This document shows, one piece after another, positions 13,781 through 21,942 of a DNA stretch of 22,133 bases. Every line of letters starts with the position of its first letter. The first letter of the stretch is position 1. The notes beneath the pieces are model-generated. The model made no database searches and was not told the DNA's origin. It saw only the letters and a list, made by a program, of their open reading frames with translations. Position numbers and translations under genes: made by a program. The stretch comes from Oscillospiraceae bacterium (GTDB lineage: Bacteria; Bacillota; Clostridia; Oscillospirales; Oscillospiraceae): NCBI GenBank assembly GCA_028708585.1, contig JAQVYO010000001.1, forward strand, positions 4,705 to 26,837, read 5' to 3'.

Positions 13781-14428
13781 ATGAAAATTTTTATCGACAC
13801 AGCAAATGTAGATCACATCCGGGAAGCAGCCTCCTGGGGAATCCTTTCCGGGGTCACTACAAACCCCAGCCTCATCGCTAAGGAAGGCCGGGATTTTAAA
13901 ACCGTCGTCCGGGAGATTACCGAAATTGTGGACGGGCCAATCAGTGCGGAAGTGCTCAGCGACGATGCCGAAGGCATGCTCAAAGAAGCCTCTGAGCTGT
14001 CTCAGCTGCATCCCAATATCACCATCAAACTGCCCATGACCAAAGAGGGGTTAAAAGCCGTCTCTGTTCTCTCCAGAAAGGGAATCAAAACCAACGTTAC
14101 CTTGGTCTTTTCCGCCAACCAGGCCCTTTTAGCCGCCCGGGCCGGCGCGGCCTTTGTCAGTCCCTTTGTGGGCCGGATGGATGACATCGGCAACAGCGGA
14201 GTTGCCTTAATTGAAGAAATTGTGGAAATTTTCACCTTTCACGGTATTAAAACGGAAATCATTGCCGCCAGCATCCGGACTCCCATGAACGTTATCGACT
14301 GCGCCAAGGCGGGGGCCAACATCGCCACCATTCCCTTTGACGTGCTGAATAAAATGTTCCAGCATCCGCTGACGGAAGCGGGCCTCCGGCGGTTTAAATC
14401 AGACTGGGCCGCGGCCAATCTGGCATAA
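13781..14428 (+). CDS. tal: Transaldolase / fructose-6-phosphate aldolase family protein
   Basis: A 215-residue small-type (TalC/MipB/FSA, TIGR00875) transaldolase. Family motifs: MKIFIDTANVDHIREA at the start, GVTTNPSLIAKEG (24-36), ITIKLPMT with the Schiff-base lysine K83, ATP-free barrel motif NVTLVFSANQALLAARAGA, and SPFVGRMDDIG. It exchanges three-carbon ketol units between sedoheptulose-7-P and glyceraldehyde-3-P in the non-oxidative pentose phosphate route. Proteins of this short family may instead act as fructose-6-phosphate aldolase, and sequence inspection alone does not settle which. ATG 13781 follows GGGAGG at a normal distance. It stands alone, with its own promoter and a strong terminator, divergent from the ymdB operon. 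Confidence 0.93.
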   Translation: MKIFIDTANVDHIREAASWGILSGVTTNPSLIAKEGRDFKTVVREITEIVDGPISAEVLSDDAEGMLKEASELSQLHPNITIKLPMTKEGLKAVSVLSRKGIKTNVTLVFSANQALLAARAGAAFVSPFVGRMDDIGNSGVALIEEIVEIFTFHGIKTEIIAASIRTPMNVIDCAKAGANIATIPFDVLNKMFQHPLTEAGLRRFKSDWAAANLA

Positions 14429-14517
14429 ATCCGCTCTCCCCGGCTCCAAGGGCCTCCGGCATTCGTCTTTGGGAGCTACGGGTCCATTTCATTTGCGGCT
14501 GTTTTGTTTGATTTTTG

Positions 14518-14556
14518 GCGCGTCTTGCTCTCTGCAGGGCGCGCTTTCGGATTTTT
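14518..14556 (+). terminator. Terminator of the transaldolase gene
   Basis: GCGCGTCTTGC (14518-14528) and GCAGGGCGCGC (14534-14544) pair over 11 positions including two G-U pairs, loop of five, followed by TTTCGGATTTTT. The 304-base gap 14429-14732 otherwise holds only the asnS promoter and leader; no gene is seen. Confidence 0.8.
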
Positions 14557-14622
14557 CCTGTTGCGCACGCGCCTCGGAGCCTCTTTCGCATCCCTGAGAA
14601 AGGACGGCGGGGAAAATATTCG

Positions 14623-14651
14623 TTGCCACGCCGGCAAAAAGCCGGTATAAT
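14623..14651 (+). promoter_or_regulatory. Promoter of asnS
   Basis: TTGCCA (14623-14628), a 17-base spacer and consensus TATAAT (14646-14651). The start point near 14658 leaves a 75-base leader. No T-box elements are visible in it. Confidence 0.85.
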
Positions 14652-14732
14652 ACCGTTGTGTTCATGGTAACCTTCACGGACTGGGCCGTTCCTTTTTCCA
14701 TCTCAATATTTATGCATCTTGGGGGGACTGCA

Positions 14733-16127
14733 TTGAAGCGGACAAGAATTGCGGAGCTGTTTGCCGGGCAGGAAACCTTCCGTGGACGGCAGGTAACTGT
14801 CTGCGGCTGGATCCGCGCCCTGCGGGACTTAAAAACCTTTGGATTTATCGAGCTAAACGACGGCAGCTGCTTTCAAAACCTGCAGGTGGTGTTTGAAGAG
14901 AATTCCCTTTCCAATTTCAAAGAAATTACAAAGCAAAACATAGGCGCCGCCCTGGTAGTCTCCGGCACCGTCCTTTTGACGCCCAAGGGGAAGCAGCCGC
15001 TGGAAGTCAAAGCGCTCTCCATCCAGGTGGAAGGCGCCTCCACGCCGGACTATCCGCTGCAGAAGAAGCGGCATTCTTTGGAATTTCTGCGCACCATCGC
15101 CCATCTGCGTCCCCGCGCCAATCTGTTTTCCGCTGTGTTTCGGGTGCGTTCGGCGGCGGCGGGCGCCATTCACACGTTTTTTCAGGATCAGGGCTTTGTC
15201 TATGTGCACACGCCCATTATCACCACCAGCGACTGCGAAGGCGCCGGGGAAATGTTCCGGGTCACCACCTTGGATCTTCAGCATCTTCCTTTGGATGAAT
15301 CGGGTGCGTTGGACTACAGCCGGGATTTTTTCGGCAAAAGCGCCGGCCTTACCGTCTCCGGGCAGCTAAGCGCGGAAAGCTTTGCCTTGGCTTTCGGCAA
15401 CGTATATACCTTCGGGCCAACCTTCCGGGCGGAAAACTCCAACACCGCCCGGCATGCGGCGGAATTCTGGATGGTCGAGCCGGAAATGGCCTTTGCCGAC
15501 CTCGCCGATGATATGGATATGGCGGAACGCATGATCCGCTTTATTATCGCCGCGGTGATGGAAAAATGTCCGGACGAAATGAATTTCTTAAGCACTTTTG
15601 TGGACAAGGGCCTCTTGGACCGGCTCCGGCATGTGATGGATTCCGACTTTGCGCATATCAGCTACACCGAGGCAATTGAAATTCTCCAGGCCTCCAATGC
15701 GGCGTTTGACTTTCCGGTCCAATGGGGCTGCGACCTGCAAACCCAGCACGAACGCTATCTGACGGAGCGGCATTTTCAGCGCCCCGTCTTTGTCACCGAT
15801 TATCCAAAGGAGATCAAAGCCTTTTACATGCGCCTCAACGACGACGGGAAAACCGTCGCCGCGGCCGACTGCCTGGTGCCCGGTATCGGTGAAATCATCG
15901 GCGGCAGCCAGAGGGAAGAACGCGCCGATTTGCTGGAGCGGCGCATGCGGGAACTGGGACTTGATCCTTCCGACTACCGGTGGTACCTGGATTTAAGGCG
16001 GTTCGGCGGGACCAAACACGCGGGCTTCGGCCTGGGGTTCGAGCGGCTGGTGATGTATTTAACGGGCATCTCCAACATCCGGGACGTCATTCCCTATCCC
16101 CGCACCGTTGGGAACGCGGATTTTTAA
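14733..16127 (+). CDS. asnS: Asparaginyl-tRNA synthetase
   Basis: A 464-residue class IIb synthetase of normal length that attaches asparagine to tRNA-Asn. The N-terminal OB-fold anticodon domain (about residues 1-105) includes VTVCGWIRALRDLKTFGFIE. The catalytic domain has the KKRHSLEFLRTIAHLR linker, motif 2 FRAENSNTARHAAEFWMVEPE (shortened: FRAENSNTARH then WMVEPE) and motif 3 GFGLGFERLVMYLTG. The LRTIAHLRPR and SGQLSAE segments are AsnRS-like rather than AspRS-like. TTG 14733 is preferred: a GGGGGG tract lies seven bases upstream and homology begins there (MKRTRIAELFAG). The frame extends back to 14658, but that coincides with the expected transcription start. ATG 14713 is a less likely alternative. 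A single-gene unit with its own promoter and terminator. Confidence 0.95.
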   Translation: MKRTRIAELFAGQETFRGRQVTVCGWIRALRDLKTFGFIELNDGSCFQNLQVVFEENSLSNFKEITKQNIGAALVVSGTVLLTPKGKQPLEVKALSIQVEGASTPDYPLQKKRHSLEFLRTIAHLRPRANLFSAVFRVRSAAAGAIHTFFQDQGFVYVHTPIITTSDCEGAGEMFRVTTLDLQHLPLDESGALDYSRDFFGKSAGLTVSGQLSAESFALAFGNVYTFGPTFRAENSNTARHAAEFWMVEPEMAFADLADDMDMAERMIRFIIAAVMEKCPDEMNFLSTFVDKGLLDRLRHVMDSDFAHISYTEAIEILQASNAAFDFPVQWGCDLQTQHERYLTERHFQRPVFVTDYPKEIKAFYMRLNDDGKTVAAADCLVPGIGEIIGGSQREERADLLERRMRELGLDPSDYRWYLDLRRFGGTKHAGFGLGFERLVMYLTGISNIRDVIPYPRTVGNADF

Positions 16128-16151
16128 TTTTTCCAAACCCCGGGGGCGCTG

Positions 16152-16180
16152 AAAAATCCGGCGGATACCGCCGGATTTTT
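16152..16180. terminator. Terminator of asnS
   Basis: A perfect 13-bp inverted repeat, AAAAATCCGGCGG (16152-16164) and CCGCCGGATTTTT (16168-16180), with a three-base loop, 24 bases after asnS. A/T-symmetrical ends make it bidirectional. Confidence 0.9.
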
Positions 16181-16261
16181 CCATGTTCCGCCCAGGAACA
16201 AATCCCCTGCTTTTCCCTTTGTATAGTATTATTGCCTTACAGGGGGGAGTACGACAAGAAA

Positions 16262-16288
16262 CCGGAAGCTCCTCTTAAAATCTTCCGG
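16262..16288 (-). terminator. Hairpins after ilvE, probable terminator
   Basis: CCGGAAG (16262-16268) pairs with CTTCCGG (16282-16288), followed on the minus strand by TTTCTTG. Closer to the ilvE stop, an A/T-rich repeat (AAAAAGG/CCTTTTT around 16299-16319) could also act as a weak terminator. No gene is seen in 16128-16332. Confidence 0.5.
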
Positions 16289-16332
16289 CTTCGACCGGAA
16301 AAAAGGCGTCTCCTTTTTCGGGCGGTATTCTT

Positions 16333-17403
16333 TTAGACCTGAACTGTCCAGCCAAAAGAATCCTTGGCCGTCCCCCACTGGATGCCGGTCAGCGTATCGT
16401 ACAGCCGCTGAGTGAGCGGGCCGATGGTTCCGCCGTGGACCGTCACCGTCCGATCCTTCCAGCTCATTTCCCCAATAGGAGAAATAACGGCGGCGGTTCC
16501 GCTGCCCCAGGCTTCCTCCAGGTCGCCTTTTTCCGCGGCGTCAAACAGCTCATCTACCGTAATCAGCCGTTCCGACACCGGCTGGCCCCAGAAGCGCAGC
16601 AGATCCAGACAGGAGCGCCGGGTGACGCCGTCCAGGATGGAGCCGCCTAAAGGAGGCGTCACCACTTCATCCTTAATTTTAAAGAGGACATTCATGCTGC
16701 CCACTTCTTCAATATACTTCCGATGCACGCCGTCCAGCCACAGCACCTGAGAATAGCCCGACTGCTCCGCACGCTCGCCCGCCCGCAGGCTGGCGGCATA
16801 GTTTCCCCCTGTTTTGGCAAAGCCCATGCCGCCTCTGACAGCGCGCACGTCTTCGTCTTCCACATAAATGCGGACCGGATTGATGCCCTGGGCATAATAG
16901 GATCCCACCGGGCAGGTAATAATGCAGAACATATAGGTATGAGAGGCATGCACGCCAACGGCGGGATCGGTTGCAATCACGAAGGGACGAATGTAAAGCG
17001 AGGTCTGAGGCGCCGTGGGAACCCAGCTTTTATCCTCCCGCACCAGCGTTTTGATCGCCGTCAGCACCAGGTCTTCGTCCAAAGGCGGAATACAAAGCCG
17101 TTCACAGGATTGGTTCATCCGCCGGATATTATCCCAGGGCCGGAAGAGCTGCACCTCCCCGTCTGCCCGGCGATAAGCTTTCAGCCCTTCAAAGACCTCC
17201 TGGGCGTAGTGAAACACCATGGCCGACGGCATCAGGGTAATGGGCCCGTAAGGAACAATTCTGGGATCGTACCAGCCTTTTCCCGTTTCATAATTCATGA
17301 GAAACATGTGATCGGTAAAGGCGGTGCCGAATTTCAGGGTAGCAGGATCCGGTTTCGGTTTGAAAGCCGCCGCCCGTTCAATCTTGATTTTGATGGTATC
17401 CAT
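16333..17403 (-). CDS. ilvE: Branched-chain amino acid aminotransferase
   Basis: A 356-residue fold-type IV PLP enzyme of the longer (eukaryote/Firmicutes-like, BCAT type II) subgroup. It transaminates 2-ketoisovalerate, 2-keto-3-methylvalerate and 2-ketoisocaproate with glutamate. Motifs: LKFGTAFTDHMFLM near the start, ALVFHYAQEVFEGLKAYR-like (here AMVFHYAQEVFEGLKAYR, 61-78), YIRPFVIAT (137-145), GFAKTGGNYAASL with the PLP lysine K197, YIEEVGSMNVLFKI, and GSGTAAVISPIG near the C-terminus. ATG 17403 follows GGGAGG. It is the last step of the pathway served by ilvBNC and ilvD, but is a separate single-gene unit with its own strong promoter. No T-box is present in its short leader, so it is not under the same tRNA control. 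Confidence 0.97.
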   Translation of the reverse strand: MDTIKIKIERAAAFKPKPDPATLKFGTAFTDHMFLMNYETGKGWYDPRIVPYGPITLMPSAMVFHYAQEVFEGLKAYRRADGEVQLFRPWDNIRRMNQSCERLCIPPLDEDLVLTAIKTLVREDKSWVPTAPQTSLYIRPFVIATDPAVGVHASHTYMFCIITCPVGSYYAQGINPVRIYVEDEDVRAVRGGMGFAKTGGNYAASLRAGERAEQSGYSQVLWLDGVHRKYIEEVGSMNVLFKIKDEVVTPPLGGSILDGVTRRSCLDLLRFWGQPVSERLITVDELFDAAEKGDLEEAWGSGTAAVISPIGEMSWKDRTVTVHGGTIGPLTQRLYDTLTGIQWGTAKDSFGWTVQV

Positions 17404-17433
17404 ACGAATGCCTCCCGTTTTAGTATAAATTCT

Positions 17434-17462
17434 ATTATATCAATCCATTTTCCTCATGACAA
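17434..17462 (-). promoter_or_regulatory. Promoter of ilvE
   Basis: Minus strand: TTGTCA (17457-17462), a 17-base spacer and consensus TATAAT (17434-17439). The leader is only about 25 bases long and holds GGGAGG. Confidence 0.85.
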
Positions 17463-17494
17463 GAGACAGGTCCAACAAGTTTCCTCTTCCCTTG

Positions 17495-17523
17495 TTGCGC
17501 CGGCAAATGATATATGCTACAGT
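17495..17523 (+). promoter_or_regulatory. Probable promoter of the DEAD-box helicase gene
   Basis: TTGCGC (17495-17500), a 17-base spacer and TACAGT (17518-17523) with an extended -10 TGC directly before it. It diverges from the ilvE promoter, the two -35 boxes being 32 bases apart. Confidence 0.5.
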
Positions 17524-17560
17524 AGAAGCAGAGCATTCAGATGAAAAAGGAAGAAATAGT

Positions 17561-18733
17561 ATGGAAATAAACGGCATAGAATACAATGATGAAATCCGAT
17601 ACGACAGTTTGGGGCTTTCTTCCGAAATGATGCAAGCCCTGACCAAAAAGGGATATGAAGTCGCCACCCCTGTGCAGGGCGGCGTGATCCCCCCCATGAT
17701 GCAGCGGCGGGACGTCGTCGCCAAGGCGCCTACCGGCACCGGGAAAACCTTTGCGTTCGGCATCCCCATGATCGAGCATTTAAACACCCAGGAGCAAGCG
17801 GTGCAGGGGCTGATTTTGTCTCCCACCCGGGAACTGGCCATGCAGATCGGCAATGAGCTGCGGGATCTGGCTCTCTATAAAAAGGGTGTCAAAATCGCGG
17901 TGGTATATGGGGGCCAGCCCATTGAAAAGCAAATTGTCCAACTGAAGAAAAAGCCGCAGATCATCGTCGCCACTCCGGGAAGGCTGATGGATCATTACAA
18001 ACGCCGTACCATCCGGCTGGACAAGGTGGAAACGGTGGTGCTGGACGAGGCGGACCGGATGCTGGACATGGGCTTTGTGAAAGACGTCACCCGTATTTTG
18101 GATCTGATGCCCCACCGGGAAAACCTGGCCCTCCTATCCGCCACCATCTCCCGGGAGGTAATGGACATTGCCTGGGTTTACCAGCGGGACGCGGTGGAGG
18201 TGATCGTCCGGGCCGACGCGGAAAACAAGCCGGATATCTTGCAGTACCGGACCGACGTCCCCGCCAACGCCAAGCTGGACACCCTGATGCGGATTGTAAA
18301 CGGCGGCGGCTTTGAGCGGGTGATCGTGTTCTGCAACACCAAAAGCATGGTGGAACGGCTGACCCGGCTTTTGAACCTGGGCGGCTGCCCGGCGGACTGC
18401 ATCCATGGGGACGTCCGGCAAAGCATCCGGGAAAAGGTCATGGCCCAGTTCCGGAAAGGCCATTTGCGGATTCTTGTGGCAACCGACGTTGCCGCCCGGG
18501 GCATTGACATCGACGATATCGACGCGGTGATCAATTATGACGTGCCGGATGAAACGGAATATTACATCCATCGTATCGGCCGCACCGGCCGAGCGAAAAA
18601 GCACGGCGTGGCTTTTACAATAATTTCCAATTTTGCCGCCGGCGTTCGTCTAGATGAAATCGGAAAATTCACCAAAAACAAAATCATTCCTGTCAAAATC
18701 GACGAAACAGGCGCTCCGGTTCCGCTGAAATAA
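17561..18733 (+). CDS. Compact DEAD-box ATP-dependent RNA helicase
   Basis: A 390-residue helicase with both RecA domains and all core motifs. Q motif glutamine Q39 (TPVQ), Walker A APTGTGKT (56-63), Ia PTRELAMQ, Ib TPGR, DEAD box 162-165, SAT, IV VIVFCNTK, V ATDVAARGID and VI HRIGRTGR. It ends about 50 residues after motif VI, without the basic or DbpA/CsdA-like C-terminal RNA-binding domain of CshA, CsdA or DbpA, so target choice is not evident. Such helicases remodel RNA in ribosome assembly or decay. ATG 17561 is chosen: AAGGAAG lies seven bases upstream and homology begins shortly after, although the frame is open back to 17456, which would overlap the promoter. Divergent from ilvE. Confidence 0.92.
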   Translation: MEINGIEYNDEIRYDSLGLSSEMMQALTKKGYEVATPVQGGVIPPMMQRRDVVAKAPTGTGKTFAFGIPMIEHLNTQEQAVQGLILSPTRELAMQIGNELRDLALYKKGVKIAVVYGGQPIEKQIVQLKKKPQIIVATPGRLMDHYKRRTIRLDKVETVVLDEADRMLDMGFVKDVTRILDLMPHRENLALLSATISREVMDIAWVYQRDAVEVIVRADAENKPDILQYRTDVPANAKLDTLMRIVNGGGFERVIVFCNTKSMVERLTRLLNLGGCPADCIHGDVRQSIREKVMAQFRKGHLRILVATDVAARGIDIDDIDAVINYDVPDETEYYIHRIGRTGRAKKHGVAFTIISNFAAGVRLDEIGKFTKNKIIPVKIDETGAPVPLK

Positions 18734-18763
18734 ACAGACCGGGGGGCAGTTTTCAGGTTTTTC

Positions 18764-18792
18764 TTTACATCTTGTCAAAAAATTTATAAAAT
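18764..18792 (+). promoter_or_regulatory. Promoter of the glmU-like gene
   Basis: TTTACA (18764-18769), a 17-base spacer and TAAAAT (18787-18792). A second -10-like TATAAT at 18828-18833 lacks a matching -35. No terminator hairpin for the helicase gene was seen between 18734 and 18764, so readthrough is possible. Confidence 0.6.
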
Positions 18793-18858
18793 GAAAACCG
18801 AGGTATGAATTCTTTATCTGTCTTTGCTATAATAATGGCAGACGATTGGAGGGATAGC

Positions 18859-20082
18859 ATGGATACGTCTTGCAAAAAGGGCAGCGCCATCATTTTTTTC
18901 TCTGGAGAAGACCCAGAGGAACCGGTTTCCCTGCCGCTGATGCTGCAGCCAATGCTTTTTTGCCCCGTTGCCGTCTGGGTCGCCCAGGCGCTGACCGATG
19001 CGGGCGTGGAGCATTTCTTTGTGGTCTGCCATGAAAAATATAAGGAAAAAGCCTTAGCCTGCTTCCCGGATGGTAAGGCATGGATCGCATCCGACCCCAA
19101 AGAGGCGCCCGGGCAGTTGGCTTCCTTTCTCGCGGAAAATGCGAAAGGTCCGGTTCTGGCGGTGACGCAGCCGGTTCTGATCTCCTATGCAGGCGCCCGG
19201 CAGCTGACTTCCGAGGAGTCTTGGCCAGCGGGGGACGCGGCCAGCGGGATTTTTCGGGCCGATTCCGGAACGCTTTTGGGCAGTCTGCCCCAAACGGAGG
19301 ATCTGCTCGCTCTCTGCACATCCACCGGAGAACAGTATCTCCCAATGGACGAAACCCTTGTAATTCCCATTTTGTCCGGCTTTGACCTGAACCGGACGCA
19401 GAGCGCCGGCAGGCGCTCTGTTGTGCGCCGCCATATGGAGCGCGGCGTCTATTTTACCGATCCGGAAACGGCTTACATCGACCCCCGGGTGCAAATCGGC
19501 AGCGGAACCACCGTCCTGCCGGGCACCATCCTGCGGGGCGGCACAGTCATTGGAAACGATTGCGAAATCGGCCCCAACACCATGATAACCAACTGCAAAG
19601 TTGGAGACGGTACTTCGGTCAACGCATCCCAGTTAAACGACAGTACCGTCGGCAGCCAGACAACGGTGGGGCCTTTCGCTTACATACGGCCCAACTGCAC
19701 CATTGCCGATCATGTAAAAATTGGCGATTTCGTGGAAGTCAAAAATTCGATGGTCGGAACAAGGTCCAAAGTCCCCCACCTTACCTATGTAGGGGATGCG
19801 GATGTCGGCGACCGGGTCAACCTGGGCTGCGGTACCATCACCGTGAATTACGACGGCCAAATAAAATCCCGCTCCGTTGTGAAAGACGGAGCCTTTGTGG
19901 GCTGCAATGCCAATTTGGTAGCTCCGGTCACTGTGGGCGAAGGCGCGTATGTGGCGGCCGGTTCCACCGTCACGGACAATGTGCCCGCGGAAAGCTTGGC
20001 CATTGCCCGCAGCCAGCAGACCAACAAGCTCAATTGGGCCAACAAGAGAAAAAAAAACAAATCTCAGAAAACAGAGCGCTGA
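18859..20082 (+). CDS. glmU: GlmU-like protein with intact acetyltransferase domain and degenerate uridylyltransferase domain
   Basis: A 407-residue protein (usual GlmU about 455). Residues 200-395 form a left-handed beta-helix closely matching GlmU: GPFAYIRPNCTIADHVKIGD (271-290), VPHLTYVGDADVGDRVNLGC with catalytic His307, TITVNYDG and GAFVGCNANLVAPVTVGEGA. This domain should acetylate glucosamine-1-phosphate. The first 190 residues align only loosely with the uridylyltransferase domain. At the place of LAAGxGTRMxS they read IIFFSGEDPEEP, the GDTPLL metal-site segment reads TQPVLI, and the EINTG region is missing. That half is therefore probably inactive. ATG 18859 follows GGAGGG by five bases; the frame opens earlier at 18805 without a site. 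The position before prs, pth and mfd is the standard GlmU locus. The very basic tail (KRKKNKSQK) is notable. Confidence 0.88.
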   Translation: MDTSCKKGSAIIFFSGEDPEEPVSLPLMLQPMLFCPVAVWVAQALTDAGVEHFFVVCHEKYKEKALACFPDGKAWIASDPKEAPGQLASFLAENAKGPVLAVTQPVLISYAGARQLTSEESWPAGDAASGIFRADSGTLLGSLPQTEDLLALCTSTGEQYLPMDETLVIPILSGFDLNRTQSAGRRSVVRRHMERGVYFTDPETAYIDPRVQIGSGTTVLPGTILRGGTVIGNDCEIGPNTMITNCKVGDGTSVNASQLNDSTVGSQTTVGPFAYIRPNCTIADHVKIGDFVEVKNSMVGTRSKVPHLTYVGDADVGDRVNLGCGTITVNYDGQIKSRSVVKDGAFVGCNANLVAPVTVGEGAYVAAGSTVTDNVPAESLAIARSQQTNKLNWANKRKKNKSQKTER

Positions 20083-20197
20083 CTTCTTTGCAAAAAATTG
20101 GAAAATTTAAAGATCTCGGCGCTCTTTTCTCAAATAAAGAGTATGGCGGGTCATCTTATAAATAGAATGGATTTCAACAAAAAGAGGGAGGAAGAAC

Positions 20198-21157
20198 ATG
20201 GTTTCTCACGGGAAAGACATTAAAATTTTTTCCGGCAGATCCAATCGGCCGCTGGCGGAAAGTATTTGCAAAGAGATTGGCATCAAATTGGGGGATTCGG
20301 AGGTCGGCACCTTTTCCGACGGGGAAAATTTCGTCTCCATTTATGAGACGGTCCGGGGTTCCGACGTATTTGTGGTGCAGTCCACCAGTTCCCCGGTCAA
20401 CGACAACCTGATGGAAATGCTGATTATGATCGACGCGTTGAAGCGCGCGTCCGCCGGCCGCATCACAGCGGTCATTCCCTATTTCGGATATGCGCGGCAG
20501 GACCGCAAGGCCAAGCCCAGAGATCCTATCTCCGCCAAACTGGTGGCAAACCTGATTACCCGGGCCGGGGCCGACCGGGTACTGACCATGGATCTTCACG
20601 CTTCTCAGATCCAAGGGTTTTTCGACATTCCCGTGGACAATCTGTTGGGAAACTCCATTTTTGCCCATTATTTCAGTGAGAAATTTGCAAACGATCTGGA
20701 TAACACCATGGTGGTCTCCCCCGATGTTGGCTCGGTTACCCGGGCCAGAACCTTTGCCCAGAAACTGGGCATGCCCCTTGCCATTGTGGACAAACGGAGG
20801 CAGAAGGCCAATTCCTCCGAAGTTATGAATATCATCGGCGACGTGCGGGGGAAAAAGGTAATTCTTCTGGACGATATGGTGGATACCGGCGGAAGCCTCT
20901 GCGGAGCCGCCCAAGCCCTGGTGGAGTCCGGCGGAGCGACGGAAGTGTATGCCTGCGCTTCCCATGGCGTTCTTTCCGGCCAGGCGGTGGAGCGCATTGA
21001 GCACAGCGTCATCCGGGAAGCCGTCTTTTTGGACACCATTGCGCCCACTCCGGAAAAAAACAGCAAAAAGATCCGGTTTCTGACCGTTTCTCATATGTTT
21101 GCCGAAGCCATCGAGCGCATTTACGAGGAGGTTTCCGTCTCCAAGATCTTTCTTTGA
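20198..21157 (+). CDS. prs: Ribose-phosphate pyrophosphokinase
   Basis: A 319-residue class I PRPP synthetase that transfers pyrophosphate from ATP to ribose-5-phosphate, feeding purine, pyrimidine, histidine, tryptophan and NAD synthesis. Motifs: FSDGENFVSI (39-48), PYFGYARQDRKAKPRDPISA (94-113), the MDLHASQIQGFFDIPVDNL metal/ATP segment (131-149), the flexible-loop KRRQKANSSE (199-208) and the PRPP-binding VILLDDMVDTGGSL (221-234). ATG 20198 has GGGAGG seven bases upstream. It follows the glmU-like gene by 115 bases, a gap that holds a weak TATAAA near 20155 but no convincing promoter or terminator. Pairing of glmU and prs is common in Firmicutes. pth begins 20 bases after its stop. Confidence 0.97.
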   Translation: MVSHGKDIKIFSGRSNRPLAESICKEIGIKLGDSEVGTFSDGENFVSIYETVRGSDVFVVQSTSSPVNDNLMEMLIMIDALKRASAGRITAVIPYFGYARQDRKAKPRDPISAKLVANLITRAGADRVLTMDLHASQIQGFFDIPVDNLLGNSIFAHYFSEKFANDLDNTMVVSPDVGSVTRARTFAQKLGMPLAIVDKRRQKANSSEVMNIIGDVRGKKVILLDDMVDTGGSLCGAAQALVESGGATEVYACASHGVLSGQAVERIEHSVIREAVFLDTIAPTPEKNSKKIRFLTVSHMFAEAIERIYEEVSVSKIFL

Positions 21158-21177
21158 TCCAGAGGCGGGCTGACCTT

Positions 21178-21786
21178 ATGTTATTTGGAAGAAAAACGGC
21201 GGAGCACACCGTTTCCTGGCTGGTAGTCTGCCTGGGAAATCCCGGACTCAAATATGAGCATACCCGGCACAACGCGGGGTTTGAGACGGCCGACGAGCTT
21301 GCCCGCCGGAAGGGCTGCTCCATCCGGAAACTGAAATTCAAATCCCTTTTTGCCGACCTTACGCTGGGCGGACAGCGGGCGCTTCTGCTCAAGCCCCAGA
21401 CCTACATGAATTTAAGCGGCGAGGCAGTCAGGGAAGCGGCTTCTTTTTACAAGATTTTACCCCAGCGGATTTTGGTCGTTGCCGACGACGTTTCTCTGTC
21501 TGCGGGCCGGCTCCGCATCCGCAGGGACGGCAGCGCCGGAGGTCACAACGGTTTGAAAAACATCATTGCTCAGCTGGGTTCCCAGGGATTCCCCCGCATC
21601 AAAATCGGCGTGGGCGCGCCGCCGCACCCGGATTACGACATGGCAAGCTGGGTACTTTCCGCGCCATCGGGCCAGGAAAGGCAAAAGATGGAACAAGCCG
21701 TTTCCCGCGCGGCAGACGCCGTGGAAACCATTTTGCAAAATGGGGTGGATGCGGCCATGAATCAATATAACGCAATTCAAAACTAG
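21178..21786 (+). CDS. pth: Peptidyl-tRNA hydrolase
   Basis: A 202-residue Pth that releases tRNA from prematurely dissociated peptidyl-tRNA. Visible are VCLGNPGLKYEHTRHNAGF (17-35) with catalytic His31, LLLKPQTYMNLSG (69-81), VVADDVSLSAGRLRIR with the Asp103 site, GSAGGHNGLKNI and FPRIKIGVGAP. The N-terminus is about ten residues longer than the usual start (MLFGRKTAEH precedes VSWLVVCLGNPG). The chosen ATG 21178 has AGAGGCGGG upstream at slightly long spacing; a TTG at 21154 would overlap prs and is less likely. It belongs to the glmU-prs-pth-mfd series, followed by a hairpin terminator before mfd, so mfd may be partly independent. Confidence 0.94.
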   Translation: MLFGRKTAEHTVSWLVVCLGNPGLKYEHTRHNAGFETADELARRKGCSIRKLKFKSLFADLTLGGQRALLLKPQTYMNLSGEAVREAASFYKILPQRILVVADDVSLSAGRLRIRRDGSAGGHNGLKNIIAQLGSQGFPRIKIGVGAPPHPDYDMASWVLSAPSGQERQKMEQAVSRAADAVETILQNGVDAAMNQYNAIQN

Positions 21787-21858
21787 AAAAGAAGGAAACG
21801 GGAAGCCCATGGGATTTTCCCCATGTACTCCCGGGTTTTCCCGGTTTTCCATTTCCGG

Positions 21859-21912
21859 AGCGGCGCTCCCAGCGGCTTGGATCCGCGCATTGCGCCGCTT
21901 TTTTCCTTTTTT
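21859..21912 (+). terminator. Terminator between pth and mfd
   Basis: AGCGGCGC (21859-21866) pairs with GCGCCGCT (21892-21899), enclosing a loop that also contains short repeats, and is followed by two T6 runs (21899-21904 and 21907-21912). A second small hairpin, CATGGG/CCCATG (21808-21825), lies just after pth. Confidence 0.7.
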
Positions 21913-21942
21913 ATGGTTTTGAATTAAAATAGGAGGAGCGTT

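Noticed and set aside
14658..14732. Upstream extension of asnS to 14658
   Set aside because: The TATAAT at 14646-14651 places the transcription start at about 14658, so those codons would lack a ribosome site; homology begins at 14733.
16190..16260. TATAGTAT-like sequence near 16222 followed by GGGGGGAG as a possible small plus-strand gene
   Set aside because: No suitable start codon or conserved frame follows, and no matching -35 box was found.
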